Shown: positions 1 to 8,576, numbered from the stretch's first letter. The stretch is DNA of 64,000 nt from Streptomyces hokutonensis (GCF_000376565.1 NZ_BARG01000036.1:53752-117751), one strand, 5' to 3'. Notes: generated from the letters alone by a model not told the origin. Numbers and translations: made by a program.

Positions 1-2
1 CC

Positions 3-1541
3 CCCACCCTGCGCCGGCTCGCGGAGCGCACCGGACGCCGGATCACCCTGACCACGCAGAGCCACCGCACGCTCGCCACCTCGGCCGCCTCGGCCGCCGC
101 CCTTCCCACCAGGGCGTCGGCGGTCGTGGACCCCCTGCACACCGACGCGGCCCTGCTGCCCGGCACCGCGGCGGACCGCATCGACCCGCGTGCCGTCGGC
201 CCGTACCGGCTGACCGCGGCCGAGCGGAAGGTCCTGCGCGGCATGGCGGAGAAGATCCGCTTCTGCATGGGAGGCCCCAGTGGCGTCGGCACCCTTGTCG
301 AGGCGCCGAGCGGCCGGACCTCCCTCAAGTTCCCGGACGGCATGCTGGGCGGGTCCGACAGGGAGTACAGCTGCGGCGTCGACCAGCTCTCCGCTCCCGT
401 CCGGTCCGAGATCGGGCCGCTCGACCGGCTCAACGTCATGGTCAACGACTGTCTGGCGCAGCGGAACCAGCAGCCCGTGAAGGTCGGCCTCGACTTCGTC
501 CTCAGCGTGTCGGGCGACAGCGGAACCGCCCAGTCCTGCGTCGACACCGCCCGCCGCGACCAGCTCGCCCCCTATGTGGCACCGGCCGCGCTGCTGTACG
601 TCACCACTCCGGCCGGTTCGACGGCCGCGCCCGGCTTCCGTTTCACCTCCGCCAACACCGCCCGTCTCGCCGGGGTCGCGGGGCTGGTGCTGCTGGTCAC
701 CGTGGCCGTCACGGTCGTCGTCGGCACGCGGCTGGTGCGGCCGCTGCGCGCGCTGGCCGAGGCGGCCCGGCGTCCGGTGCAGGAACACCAGCGGGTGCCG
801 GTGACGACCAACGACGAGATCGGCTATCTCGCCGCCGCGTTCAACGACCTCTCGCAGCGCCGCGAACGCGTGGAGGGCCAGCGCAAGGCGATGGTCAGCG
901 ATGTCGCCCATGAACTGCGCACTCCGCTGAGCACCATCCGCGGCTGGCTGGAGGCCGTCCAGGACGGCATCGCCACCTCCGACCAGGCCCTCGTCGACTC
1001 CCTGCTCGAAGAGGCGCTGCTGCTCCAGCACATCGTCGACGACCTCCAGGACCTCGCGGAGGCCGACGCGGGCCAGCTGCGCGTCCACCCCGAACCGCTG
1101 CGCGTCCGCGATCTCCTCGACCATGTCGCCACCGCCCACCAGGCCCGCGCCGACACGGCAGGGGTCTCCCTCACCACCCGCGTCGACGGCGACCCCGAGC
1201 TGTCGGGCGACCCCGTACGGCTGCGGCAGGTGGTCGGCAACCTGGTGTCCAACGCGCTACGGCACACCCCCGCAGGCGGCAGCGTCACTCTGCGGGCCCG
1301 CAGAGCCGGGGACGTGGTGACGATCGAGGTCGCCGACACCGGTACCGGCATCCCGGCCGAGGACCTGCCGCGCGTCTTCGACCGCTTCTGGCGCGCCGAG
1401 AAGTCCCGCAACCGCCGCACCGGCGGCAGCGGTCTGGGCCTCGCCATCGTCCGCCGCCTGACGGAGGCGCACGGCGGGACGGTGACGGTGACCAGCACGG
1501 TCGGCGCCGGCACGGTCTTCACCGTCCGCCTGCCGGTGTGA
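3..1541 (+). CDS. Sensor histidine kinase, 5' end outside window
   Basis: Membrane sensor kinase that would autophosphorylate a histidine and pass the phosphate to a response regulator not seen here. The frame is open from the first complete codon at base 3, so the true start and first membrane segment lie upstream. Visible in order: an extracytoplasmic region with two Cys-containing stretches, a membrane helix near bases 660-730 (LVLLVTVAVTVVV), a HAMP segment, the H-box with AHELRTPLSTIRG near 906-945, the N-box GNLVSNALRHTP, the G1 box ADTGTGIP, the F box FDRFWR and the G2 box GSGLGLAIV. All catalytic boxes of an EnvZ/BaeS-type HisKA-HATPase pair are intact. It converges on the NAD kinase gene with a 30-bp gap. 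Confidence 0.93.
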   Translation, partial: PTLRRLAERTGRRITLTTQSHRTLATSAASAAALPTRASAVVDPLHTDAALLPGTAADRIDPRAVGPYRLTAAERKVLRGMAEKIRFCMGGPSGVGTLVEAPSGRTSLKFPDGMLGGSDREYSCGVDQLSAPVRSEIGPLDRLNVMVNDCLAQRNQQPVKVGLDFVLSVSGDSGTAQSCVDTARRDQLAPYVAPAALLYVTTPAGSTAAPGFRFTSANTARLAGVAGLVLLVTVAVTVVVGTRLVRPLRALAEAARRPVQEHQRVPVTTNDEIGYLAAAFNDLSQRRERVEGQRKAMVSDVAHELRTPLSTIRGWLEAVQDGIATSDQALVDSLLEEALLLQHIVDDLQDLAEADAGQLRVHPEPLRVRDLLDHVATAHQARADTAGVSLTTRVDGDPELSGDPVRLRQVVGNLVSNALRHTPAGGSVTLRARRAGDVVTIEVADTGTGIPAEDLPRVFDRFWRAEKSRNRRTGGSGLGLAIVRRLTEAHGGTVTVTSTVGAGTVFTVRLPV

Positions 1542-1571
1542 GCCCTCGGCACGAACCCTTTTCTACGACCC

Positions 1572-2636
1572 TCAGCGCGCGGCGGTCGGCGGTGGCAGGC
1601 GCATTCCGGCGAGGTCCGGCGGGACCGGGGTGTCGGGCCGGAAGAAGGGGGCCGATGGGCCGTCCAGGGCGGTGGCGGGGGCGTCGGTGAGCCGGAACCG
1701 GTCGCGCAGCCGGCCGTAGAAGTCGGTGGGGCGCAGCCGGATGAGGCGGACCCGCTGCGGGGAGCGGAAGACGCCGATCCAGTCGCCGGGGTCCAGGACA
1801 CCGCGGAGTTGGCCGTCGACGCTGACGGCGGCCTGTCCGGAGTGGGGCAGCACGCGCAGGCCGACGGGTTCGTCGGGGGCGGCGACGACGCTGCGGTCGA
1901 AGGTCATGTGCGGGGCGATGGGCGTGAAGACGACGGCGTCCATGTGGGGCGAGAGGACGGGTCCGCCGGCGGCGAAGCTGTAGGCCGTGGACCCGGTGGG
2001 GGTGGCAACGGCCAGGGCGTCGGCCGAGTAGCTCGCCAGCAGCCCGCCGGCGAGGTAGACGCCGACGCTGACCTGCCGGTCGCGGGCGAGCTTCTCCAGG
2101 ACGACGTCGTTGAGGGCGGTGACGTCCAGCGCGCACCCCCAGCCGCCGCCCTCCGTGGTCTCGGGCCTGACCTGCGGCGGCGGCAGCATCGGCCCGCGGC
2201 CGTAGCGCAGCAGGGCCTCCATCTCCTCGGGGATGTCCAGGGGCCGGGAGGCGCGCATGGTCAGCGTCATGCGTTCCTCCACGATGGCCCGCCCCTCGTG
2301 CACGGCGTCGAGGGCGTCGCCGATGTCGCAGGCCGGGACCTCGGTGAGGAAGCCGACCTTGCCGAGGTCGACGCCGAGGACCTCGGCCCCGCTCTTGACG
2401 GCGATGCGGGCCCCGCGCAGGAAGGTGCCGTCGCCGCCGAGGGTGACGACGAGATCGGGCCTGCCCGCCGCCTCGGACTCCTCGCGTCCGGCGCGCCGGT
2501 GCTGGTCCTTGGCCCACACGTCGATCTCCGTGCAGCGGACGCCGTGCGCCTCGCTCCACGCGTGCACGTCGCGCGCCGCGTCCCGGGCGGTGGCCCGTCC
2601 CTGGTGCACGACGAGACCGATACGACGTACGGGCAT
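1572..2636 (-). CDS. nadK: NAD kinase
   Basis: ATP (or polyphosphate)-dependent NAD kinase making NADP in the cytoplasm. The 354-aa product has the family signature VVTLGGDGTFLRGAR, the GKVGFLTEV segment, the NDVVLEK strand, and the ATPTGSTAYSFAAGGP loop that binds NAD; length is slightly above the usual 290-320 aa because of a C-terminal Pro-rich tail. The ATG is preceded by a good Shine-Dalgarno (GGAGG, 5 bases upstream). It stands alone, convergent with the sensor kinase. High-GC actinobacteria commonly carry a second NAD kinase copy, so this may be the accessory one; which copy this is cannot be read from the window. Confidence 0.92.
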   Translation of the reverse strand: MPVRRIGLVVHQGRATARDAARDVHAWSEAHGVRCTEIDVWAKDQHRRAGREESEAAGRPDLVVTLGGDGTFLRGARIAVKSGAEVLGVDLGKVGFLTEVPACDIGDALDAVHEGRAIVEERMTLTMRASRPLDIPEEMEALLRYGRGPMLPPPQVRPETTEGGGWGCALDVTALNDVVLEKLARDRQVSVGVYLAGGLLASYSADALAVATPTGSTAYSFAAGGPVLSPHMDAVVFTPIAPHMTFDRSVVAAPDEPVGLRVLPHSGQAAVSVDGQLRGVLDPGDWIGVFRSPQRVRLIRLRPTDFYGRLRDRFRLTDAPATALDGPSAPFFRPDTPVPPDLAGMRLPPPTAAR

Positions 2637-2737
2637 GGGGTCCTCCGTGAGGTCGAGTCAGGCCCTACAGAAGGTACTGCCACTTGGCCGTGCGGCCCTT
2701 GATGTCGACGGTCGGGGCGTCGAGGGTTCCGGCCCGG

Positions 2738-3586
2738 TCACAGGTGTGCGGTCGCCCCCGCCTTCTTCGGCTCGGCGCCCAGCGCCCGCAGCGTCTCGAA
2801 GGCCGCCGCCGTGGAGCTCGCGGGTTCGGCCTGGTAGACGACGAGTTGCTGGTGCGAAGCGCCGTTGACGGTGAACGCGGCGAACGCGATGTGCAGATCG
2901 CCGACGTCCGGATGCTTGAGGTGCTTGCCCTCCTGGGACTTGGACTTGACGTCGTGCAGCTGCCAGAGCTCGGTGAACTCCTCGCTGGCGTCGGACAGTT
3001 CGGCGACCACCTCGGCGATCCGGGCCGATTCCGGATCGTGCCCGTACGCGGCCCTGAGCTCGGCGACACAGGAGTGCGCGGCCCGCTCCCACTCCTGGTA
3101 GAACTCGCGCCCAGCCGGGTCGACGAACACATTGCGGGCGAGGTTGTCGAAGGCGTCGAACCCGCTGTGCAGCGCCGTGGCAAGGGAGTTGCCCGCGAGG
3201 ATGTCGAGGGCCGGGCCGAGGACGAAGGCGGGGCTGTACTCCCAGCTGTCCATCAACTGCAGTAGCTGCGCGCCGACTTGGGCCTCGCTCCGGCCGTGCG
3301 GGCGCTGCGAGGGCGCGAGGCAGAGGCGGTTGAGATGGTCGGCGGACTCCGCGTCCAGCTTCAGCGCCTGGGCCACCGCCTCCAGCACCTGCGGGGAGGG
3401 GCTGTTCTCGCGTCCCTGCTCCAGCCTGATGTAGTAGTCGGAGCTGACTCCGGCGAGCAGCGCGACTTCCTCCCTGCGCAGTCCCGGCACCCGGCGGCGC
3501 CCGTACTCGGGCAGACCGACGTCCTGGGGCTTGAGAGCCTCGCGGCGGGCCCGGAGGAAATCGCCCAAAGGGGTCCCATTGCTCAT
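2738..3586 (-). CDS. XRE-family regulator with MmyB-type ligand domain
   Basis: 282-aa DNA-binding regulator. The N-terminal helix-turn-helix is recognisable in RREEVALLAGVSSDYYIRLE (residues about 36-55), the classic Streptomyces XRE/MmyB form, followed by an MmyB-like C-terminal domain (PAFVLGPALDILAGN, LFVDP-like VFVDPAGREFYQEWE, QQLVVYQAEP). In this family the C-terminal domain is thought to bind a small ligand, possibly a lipid. It is divergent from a clear paralog at 3782, and such pairs usually control neighbouring oxidoreductases; here two short-chain dehydrogenases lie 1.7-3.5 kb away. No Shine-Dalgarno precedes the ATG, which suggests a leaderless message. Confidence 0.9.
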   Translation of the reverse strand: MSNGTPLGDFLRARREALKPQDVGLPEYGRRRVPGLRREEVALLAGVSSDYYIRLEQGRENSPSPQVLEAVAQALKLDAESADHLNRLCLAPSQRPHGRSEAQVGAQLLQLMDSWEYSPAFVLGPALDILAGNSLATALHSGFDAFDNLARNVFVDPAGREFYQEWERAAHSCVAELRAAYGHDPESARIAEVVAELSDASEEFTELWQLHDVKSKSQEGKHLKHPDVGDLHIAFAAFTVNGASHQQLVVYQAEPASSTAAAFETLRALGAEPKKAGATAHL

Positions 3587-3592
3587 GCGGCA

Positions 3593-3598
3593 AGACTA
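3593..3598 (-). promoter_or_regulatory. Candidate -10 of a leaderless promoter (XRE gene at 3586)
   Basis: TAGTCT on the minus strand ends six bases before the ATG of the regulator, and no ribosome site fits in between. A -10 box at this distance puts the transcription start on or next to the A of the ATG. A weak -35 (TTCTCA) sits 16 bases upstream. Inference from spacing only. Confidence 0.4.
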
Positions 3599-3768
3599 AG
3601 TGCTTTTCGTTCGATGAGAAGGCCCGGTCGTCCACGACTGCACCAGGTTCCCCACGCTTCACACACGGTGATTCGCCGCCGGCCCGGCCCTTTCACGTCA
3701 CCCGGGGAGCCGCGGTCCTGGGTGCGACGCACCCACCGTCGACCGCACTTCTCCAGGCGTTTTCCGCC

Positions 3769-3774
3769 TAGCCT
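3769..3774 (+). promoter_or_regulatory. Candidate -10 of a leaderless promoter (XRE gene at 3782)
   Basis: TAGCCT ends seven bases before the ATG at 3782 and there is no Shine-Dalgarno. The arrangement mirrors the divergent paralog, so both genes may be read from leaderless transcripts. The 195-bp spacer between the two genes holds nothing else recognisable. Confidence 0.38.
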
Positions 3775-3781
3775 CGGCGGT

Positions 3782-4660
3782 ATGGACAACGATACGCGCC
3801 CCGACCCGGTGGAAGGACTGGGTCGCTTCCTCCGCTCCCGCAGGGAACGCGTCAGCCCCGCCGACGCGGGCCTGCCCGGCTCCGGCCGCCGCAGGGTCCC
3901 CGGGCTGCGGCGCGACGAGGTCGCGGCGCTCGCGGGGGTCAGCGCCGGCTACTACAGCCGGCTGGAGCAGGGCCGTGAACTCAGCCCTTCGGTACGGGTG
4001 TTGGAGGCGATGGCCCGTGCGCTGCGCCTCGGGGACGAGGACCGACGGGAGCTGTTCAGGCTGGCGCGGCCCACGGCCCGGCGCACGAAGTCTCCGGTGC
4101 GGGTCGAGCGGGTCCGCCCGCATCTGCGGCAGCTGATCGAGAGCTGGACCAGGACACCGGCCTTCGTCATCGGCCACGCCCAGGACCTGCTGGCCACCAA
4201 CTCCCTGACCGACGCCCTCTACGGCGACTTCGCCCAGCGGGACAACGTGCTGCGGATGCTGTTCCTGGACCCGGCCGCGAAGACGTTCTACCGGAACGCG
4301 GAGCGGGCCAAGGACCGTGCGGTCGCCGACCTCCAGCAGACCGCCGCGAGCACCCCCGAGGATCCCCGCATCCTGGAGCTCGTCGGTGAACTGTCGGTGC
4401 GCAGCGCCGAGTTCCGCTCGCTGTGGGCCCGTGAGTACACGCGGGTCCCGCCGTACGAGGTGAAGCGGATGCGGCATTCCGTGGTGGGGGAACTGGAGTT
4501 GCGGCACGAGGCCCTCACCATCCGCAGCGCGCCCGGGCAGCAGCTCATCATCCTCCAGGCGGAGCCGGACTCCCCCTCGGCGGACGCCCTGGCCCTGCTG
4601 GGCTCGCTCAGCGCGCCCGAGGTGCCGCACCAGCAGAATCCGGCACAGGACGCCCAGTAA
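3782..4660 (+). CDS. XRE-family regulator with MmyB-type ligand domain (paralog)
   Basis: 292-aa regulator of the same build as its divergent neighbour: helix-turn-helix RRDEVAALAGVSAGYYSRLEQGRELSPS around residues 40-67, then an MmyB-type sensor domain with PAFVIGHAQDLLATN, MLFLDPAAKTFY and QQLIILQAEPDSPS. The frame is open further upstream, but the chosen ATG is the first that keeps the family N-terminus (LGRFLRSRRERVSP) and it follows a -10-like TAGCCT. Product class is certain; target and ligand are unknown. Confidence 0.9.
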   Translation: MDNDTRPDPVEGLGRFLRSRRERVSPADAGLPGSGRRRVPGLRRDEVAALAGVSAGYYSRLEQGRELSPSVRVLEAMARALRLGDEDRRELFRLARPTARRTKSPVRVERVRPHLRQLIESWTRTPAFVIGHAQDLLATNSLTDALYGDFAQRDNVLRMLFLDPAAKTFYRNAERAKDRAVADLQQTAASTPEDPRILELVGELSVRSAEFRSLWAREYTRVPPYEVKRMRHSVVGELELRHEALTIRSAPGQQLIILQAEPDSPSADALALLGSLSAPEVPHQQNPAQDAQ

Positions 4661-4687
4661 AAGCACGGTCCTTTGCCGCGTCGGCTT

Positions 4688-5152
4688 TTACCGGGAATTC
4701 CGCTCGACAGCGTCCAGTATCCGGTCCAGAACATCGCCGAAAAGGCGTACCTCGTCGGGTGTCAGCGGATCGAAAACGAGCTGCCGCACATTTTCCGCGT
4801 GCCCGGGTGCGGCGGCCTCGATCGCTTCCCGGCCCTTTTCCGTCAGCCGCACCATGGAGCCGCGCGCGTCGTCGGCGCAGGCCTCGCGGGTGACCAGCCC
4901 GCGCTTCTCCATGCGGCTGATCTGGTGGGACAGCCGGCTGCGCTCCCAGTCCACCTCGGCGCCGAGGTCCCGTGCCCGTAGCACACCGTCGGCGGACTCC
5001 GACAGGGGCGCCAGGAGCGCGTAGTCCGCCGCCGAAAGACCCGAATCGCGCTGTAGTTGCTGGTCCTGGGCCCGTTGCAGGGTGCGGCGCAGCGTCCGGT
5101 ACTTCGCCCAGACCTCGGCCTGGTCGGGGGTGAGCCATCGGGGTTCGGACAT
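4688..5152 (-). CDS. MarR-family transcriptional regulator
   Basis: About 154 aa, winged-helix repressor of the MarR/SlyA type. Seen are LSAADYALLAPLSES, the recognition region EVDWERSRLSHQISRMEKRGLV, and the wing DDARGSMVRLTEKGREAIE. An in-frame ATG nine codons upstream (5179) lies inside an inverted repeat that looks like an operator, so the start MSEPRWLTPDQ is preferred. Divergent from the short-chain dehydrogenase at 5328. Repeats resembling the operator near this gene recur before the F420-NADP oxidoreductase-like gene at 7107, suggesting control of the whole redox island plus autoregulation. Confidence 0.88.
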   Translation of the reverse strand: MSEPRWLTPDQAEVWAKYRTLRRTLQRAQDQQLQRDSGLSAADYALLAPLSESADGVLRARDLGAEVDWERSRLSHQISRMEKRGLVTREACADDARGSMVRLTEKGREAIEAAAPGHAENVRQLVFDPLTPDEVRLFGDVLDRILDAVERNSR

Positions 5153-5171
5153 GCCGTCACCGTACCAGCTT

Positions 5172-5185
5172 GTTGACATGTCACC
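5172..5185. promoter_or_regulatory. Candidate MarR operator, site 1
   Basis: GTTGAC-AT-GTCACC, an inverted repeat with 6-bp arms around a 2-bp centre and one mismatch. It sits in the promoter gap between the MarR gene and the dehydrogenase at 5328. A half-copy, ACGTCAAC, lies at 5276-5283 in the dehydrogenase leader. Assignment to MarR is inference from position and from recurrence upstream of the gene at 7107. Confidence 0.5.
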
Positions 5186-5327
5186 GACTTTGCGGTCCAG
5201 TGCCCGTTCCTGGGTGTGGGACTCCCAGGAAAACCGCTGCCTTCATAGCTCCTCGGTGGAGGGACAGACTCATTTACGTCAACAGGGAATCCCCCCACCA
5301 GGGGAAGCGACGAAAGAGGTTTTCCCC

Positions 5328-6167
5328 ATGGCTACGTGGTTCGTCACCGGCGCCTCCCGTGGAATCGGCGCGGAAATCGCCCGGGCCGCGCTGGCAGGCG
5401 GTAACAATGTCGTGGTCGCCGTACGGAATCCGGAGCGGGTGCCGGACGACCTGAAGAAGTCCGAGAAGGTGTTCGCGGTCGCTCTGGACGTCACGGACAA
5501 CGACAGCATCCCGCAGGCGGTCGAGGCCGCCGTGAAGCGGTTCGGCGGTATCGACGTCCTGGTGAACAACGCCGGCCGCGGTCTGCTCGGCGCGCTGGAG
5601 GAGATCACCGACGCGGAGGCCCGCTCGCTGTTCGATCTGAACGTCTTCGGTCTGATCAATGTCACCCGCGCCGTGCTGCCCGTGATGCGCGAGCAGGGTT
5701 CCGGCAAGCTCGTGCACATCGGTTCCCGCTCGGGCTTCGAGGGCGAGCCCGGCGTCAGCCTGTACTGCGCCTCGAAGTTCGCGGTCGCGGGGATCAGCGA
5801 GGCGCTCTCCGCGGAGATGGCGCCGTTCGGCATCCAGTCGATGGTGGTCGAACCGGGCGTGTTCCGCACCGACTTCCTCGACGCGAGCTCGCTCTCGGTG
5901 GCCGCGAACCGTATCGCCGACTACGACGACACCCCGGCCCACGTGACGCTGGACTGGATCGACCGGGCCAACCACGCCCAGCTCGGCGACCCGGTGCGCG
6001 GCGCCGCGCTCATCGTCGAGGTCGCCGGCACCGAGAAGCTGCCCACGCACCTCTACCTCGGCCGCGACACCCTGGAGCGACTGGAGGTCAAGTACCGGCA
6101 GGTGCAGGACGACCTGGCCCCGTGGCGTGAGAAGTCCGCGGCCACCGCGCACGACGACGCGGCCTGA
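5328..6167 (+). CDS. Short-chain dehydrogenase/reductase
   Basis: 279-aa cytoplasmic NAD(P)(H)-dependent oxidoreductase of the classical SDR fold. Seen: the cofactor loop TGASRGIG at residues 7-14, the NNAG motif (VLVNNAGRG), the catalytic Ser in HIGSRSG, and the YCASK motif with catalytic Tyr and Lys (SLYCASKFAVAG). It starts at an ATG with AAAGAGG eight to twelve bases upstream; a longer in-frame extension has no coding character. Followed 57 bases later by a second SDR. Substrate is not predictable; control by the divergent MarR gene is likely. Confidence 0.92.
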   Translation: MATWFVTGASRGIGAEIARAALAGGNNVVVAVRNPERVPDDLKKSEKVFAVALDVTDNDSIPQAVEAAVKRFGGIDVLVNNAGRGLLGALEEITDAEARSLFDLNVFGLINVTRAVLPVMREQGSGKLVHIGSRSGFEGEPGVSLYCASKFAVAGISEALSAEMAPFGIQSMVVEPGVFRTDFLDASSLSVAANRIADYDDTPAHVTLDWIDRANHAQLGDPVRGAALIVEVAGTEKLPTHLYLGRDTLERLEVKYRQVQDDLAPWREKSAATAHDDAA

Positions 6168-6224
6168 CACGCCGTCAAACACCAACCCCCGCACACTCTT
6201 CCGCACAGAGATCGTGGTCTTGTG

Positions 6225-7007
6225 ATGTCCGCTTCCGCCCTGCTCACCGGTACCCCGCCGGCCGGCCGCGTCGCCGTCGTCTCCGGCGCCTCCAGCGGCA
6301 TGGGTGCCGTCACCGCCGAACGCCTCGCCGAACTCGGCGCCACCGTGGTGGTGTTGGCCCGCCGCAAGGAGCGCCTGGACAGCCCGGTCAAGAACATCGA
6401 GGCGGCCGGCGGCACCGCGCTCGCCCTGGCCGTCGACGTCACCGACCGGGCGGCCGTCCAGAGCGCCGCCGACCAGGTCGCCGAGCGCTTCGGCAAGGCC
6501 GACCTGGTGTTCAACAACGCCGGTGTCCAACTCATCTCCGGTATCGAGGAGTTGGGGGTCGACGACTGGCAGCGCCAGATCGACCTCAACATCAGCGGGC
6601 TGATGAACGTGATCGCCGCCTTCCTCCCCCACCTGACGGAGTCCGCAGCCGCCGGCAAGCCGGCCGACCTGATCAACACCTCGTCGATCGCGGCCACCCG
6701 CATCCTGACGAAGTTCTCGATCTACTCCGGCACCAAGGCCTACATCACCCATCTCACCCGGCTGCTGCGGGTCGAGCTCGGCCAGAAGATGGTCCGCGTG
6801 GCCACCATCGAGCCCGGCATGGTCGACACCGAGCTCCCCGACCACGTCACGGACGCCGACGCGTCGAAGCTGATGGCCGACCTCATCCACGACATCGACG
6901 TCCTGCAGAGCGCCGACATCGCCGAGACCGTCGCCTTCATGGCCGCCGTACCGCGCCACGTCAACCTGACCGAGATCACGATCCTGCCCACCGCGCAGGC
7001 CATCTGA
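6225..7007 (+). CDS. Short-chain dehydrogenase/reductase
   Basis: 260-aa SDR enzyme with GASSGMG cofactor loop, VFNNAGVQ, and YSGTKAYITH carrying the catalytic Tyr and Lys. A GTG lies directly before the ATG at 6225; either may be used. The gene follows the SDR at 5328 in the same direction and probably forms a transcription unit with it. The acceptor-side residues differ from the first SDR, so the pair are not recent duplicates. Substrate unknown. Confidence 0.9.
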   Translation: MSASALLTGTPPAGRVAVVSGASSGMGAVTAERLAELGATVVVLARRKERLDSPVKNIEAAGGTALALAVDVTDRAAVQSAADQVAERFGKADLVFNNAGVQLISGIEELGVDDWQRQIDLNISGLMNVIAAFLPHLTESAAAGKPADLINTSSIAATRILTKFSIYSGTKAYITHLTRLLRVELGQKMVRVATIEPGMVDTELPDHVTDADASKLMADLIHDIDVLQSADIAETVAFMAAVPRHVNLTEITILPTAQAI

Positions 7008-7027
7008 GCTCCGCCCCGGCGCCATTG

Positions 7028-7041
7028 GTTGACACGACAAC
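7028..7041. promoter_or_regulatory. Candidate MarR operator, site 2
   Basis: GTTGAC-AC-GACAAC, an inverted repeat with one mismatch, upstream of the gene at 7107. It contains a TTGACA that could also be a -35 box, which would place the repressor on the promoter. Confidence 0.45.
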
Positions 7042-7055
7042 AAGTGTGATGTTTT

Positions 7056-7069
7056 GTTGACACGTCAAC
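7056..7069. promoter_or_regulatory. Candidate MarR operator, site 3
   Basis: GTTGAC-AC-GTCAAC, the best copy: both 6-bp arms match perfectly around a 2-bp centre. It is 28 bp from site 2 centre to centre, close to three helical turns, which would let two dimers bind the same DNA face. Confidence 0.55.
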
Positions 7070-7106
7070 GAGGACAGCGAACTCCCGGCAGACCGGAGGG
7101 CCCGAC

Positions 7107-7658
7107 ATGAACATCACGGTGATCGGACGAGGACACGTCGGCGGCGGTCTGGCCCGGCTGTGGGAGAAGGCCGGACACCAGGTCAGGACGCTGGGCCGGG
7201 ACGGCGGTGACGCCTCGGACGCGGACGTGGTGGTCGTGGCCGTCCCCGGCGGCCTCATCGCCGAGGCGCTCGCAGGCGTCACCGGGCTCGGCGGCCAGGT
7301 GACCATCGACGCGACGAACCTCTACGGCGACCGCGACGAGTCCTTCCCCTCGCTCGCGCACCAGGTCAAGTCGATCGTCGGCGGCCCGACCGCGAAGTCC
7401 TTCAACACCGTCTTCGCCTCGGCGTACGACCAGATCGGCACGCAGCGCGTCACCCCGAGCAACCTCTACGCCGCCGAGCCCGCCGCGAAGGACATCACCG
7501 CGCGCCTCATCGCCGACGCCGGCTTCGACCCGCTCCACGTCGGCGACCTCACCCCGGGCGCCCGGCTGCTGGAGGACAGCTCCGGCCTGACCCGCGCCCT
7601 GGCGGGCCGGCTCGGTGGACCGTTCTTCTACCGGTACGGCCGCCCCGGCGAACTGTAG
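7107..7658 (+). CDS. F420-dependent NADP oxidoreductase-like protein
   Basis: 183-aa protein with an N-terminal NADP-binding Rossmann segment (ITVIGRGHVGGGLARLWEKAGH) and the family pattern ADVVVVAVPGGLI, DATNLYG and AKSFNTVFASAYDQI. This is the short NADPH:F420 reductase/ProC-like family of actinobacteria that moves hydride between NADPH and the deazaflavin F420 or related acceptors. It is shorter than biochemically studied F420-NADP reductases (about 210-230 aa), so the acceptor is uncertain. Two MarR-like sites sit in its promoter, linking it to the SDR genes. Confidence 0.82.
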   Translation: MNITVIGRGHVGGGLARLWEKAGHQVRTLGRDGGDASDADVVVVAVPGGLIAEALAGVTGLGGQVTIDATNLYGDRDESFPSLAHQVKSIVGGPTAKSFNTVFASAYDQIGTQRVTPSNLYAAEPAAKDITARLIADAGFDPLHVGDLTPGARLLEDSSGLTRALAGRLGGPFFYRYGRPGEL

Positions 7659-7682
7659 AACCGCCTTACGTCCGGCGGCAGT

Positions 7683-8522
7683 TCACGCCCCCGACTGGAT
7701 GTCCCCCCGCGTGGACGACGCGATGGTGTCGCGGTGTGCGAAGTCGCCCGGGGGGATGCCGGGGTGGTGGCCCAGGGGCGCCGAGGGAGCGGCGACCGAG
7801 GGCCCGAGGGTGAGGCGGGAGACGATGCGGTAGCGGTCGCCGCGGTAGATCGAGTGGACGTACTCGACGGGCCGACCTGTCGTGTCCGAGGTGAGGCGTT
7901 CGAAGAGCAGGGCCGGGGAGAGTTCGGGGACGTCGAGGAGTTCGGCCTCGGCCTTGGTGACGACCGTCGGCTCGATGGCCTGGACCGCCTCCTGGACGTG
8001 CACGCCGTGCTGTTCCCGCAGGTGTTCGTAGAGGTCGCCGGCCTCCAACTCCTGTGCGGACAGGGTGGGTACGAGATCGGCCCTGATGTGCAGGTGCTCG
8101 ATGGCCATCGGGGCGCCGTCGACCAGCCGCAGCCGCGCCACGTACACGATCTCGGCGGCGGGCGAGAGGCGCAGCCTGCGCCCCACCCGGGCGCCGGCCG
8201 GGATGGTGGTGAACTCCAGCAGCCGGCTCGACCAGGCCCCGGAGGCCTGCGGCGCCGTCATGGTCCGCTCGCCGGAGACGAGTTCCTGGGTGATCTTCTC
8301 GGGCGCCACGAACATGCCGCGCCCGTGCTCCCGCACCAGCAGCCCCGCGGCGACGAGTTCGTCGACCGCCGCGCGCAAGGTCGGCCGGGACACGCCGAGT
8401 TGGGCACAGAGGGCACGCTCGGAGGGGATCGGGTCCCCCGGGTGCTGCGACTCGACGAGGTCGAGGATGAAGTCGCGGACCCGCTCCCGTTTGAGTACCG
8501 CCCCTGGCGCGTCGGCCTTCAT
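7683..8522 (-). CDS. GntR/HutC-family regulator of sugar uptake
   Basis: 279-aa repressor: N-terminal winged helix (PSERALCAQLGVSRPTLRAAVDELVAAGLLVREHGRGMFV, given here as domain residues about 28-66) and a UTRA effector domain with EHLHIRADLVP, QAIEPTVV and PVEYVHSIYRGDRYRIVSR. UTRA domains of this type bind phosphosugars such as GlcN-6-P in DasR. The ATG is taken at 8522; an upstream extension covers the operators. The C-terminus carries an extra 40-residue tail of low complexity. Divergent from the transporter at 8794 and paralogous to the regulator at 30551, with nearly the same recognition helix (LGVSRPTLRA). Confidence 0.9.
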   Translation of the reverse strand: MKADAPGAVLKRERVRDFILDLVESQHPGDPIPSERALCAQLGVSRPTLRAAVDELVAAGLLVREHGRGMFVAPEKITQELVSGERTMTAPQASGAWSSRLLEFTTIPAGARVGRRLRLSPAAEIVYVARLRLVDGAPMAIEHLHIRADLVPTLSAQELEAGDLYEHLREQHGVHVQEAVQAIEPTVVTKAEAELLDVPELSPALLFERLTSDTTGRPVEYVHSIYRGDRYRIVSRLTLGPSVAAPSAPLGHHPGIPPGDFAHRDTIASSTRGDIQSGA

Positions 8523-8560
8523 GTCGCACTCCCTCGTACGCGGATTCCCCGGCCGACCTG

Positions 8561-8576
8561 TTGACCAGTTGACCAG
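8561..8576. repeat. Tandem TTGACCAG direct repeat
   Basis: Two exact copies of TTGACCAG, period 8, lie 38 bases upstream of the GntR start. Read on the other strand each contains TGGTCA, the core also found before the transporter (8756-8770, again with period 8) and before the second GntR. A GntR half-site array is the simplest reading. Confidence 0.45.

Noticed and set aside
2665..2736. Minus-strand tail reading TVDIKGRTAKWQYLL before a stop, in the gap between NAD kinase and the XRE gene
   Set aside because: It looks protein-like and could be a gene remnant, but the frame upstream is only a shadow of the XRE gene, so no feature can be supported.
7661..7678. CCGCC-N8-GGCGG stem between convergent genes at 7.66 kb
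   Set aside because: Stem of five pairs only; too short to call a terminator in DNA this rich in G and C.
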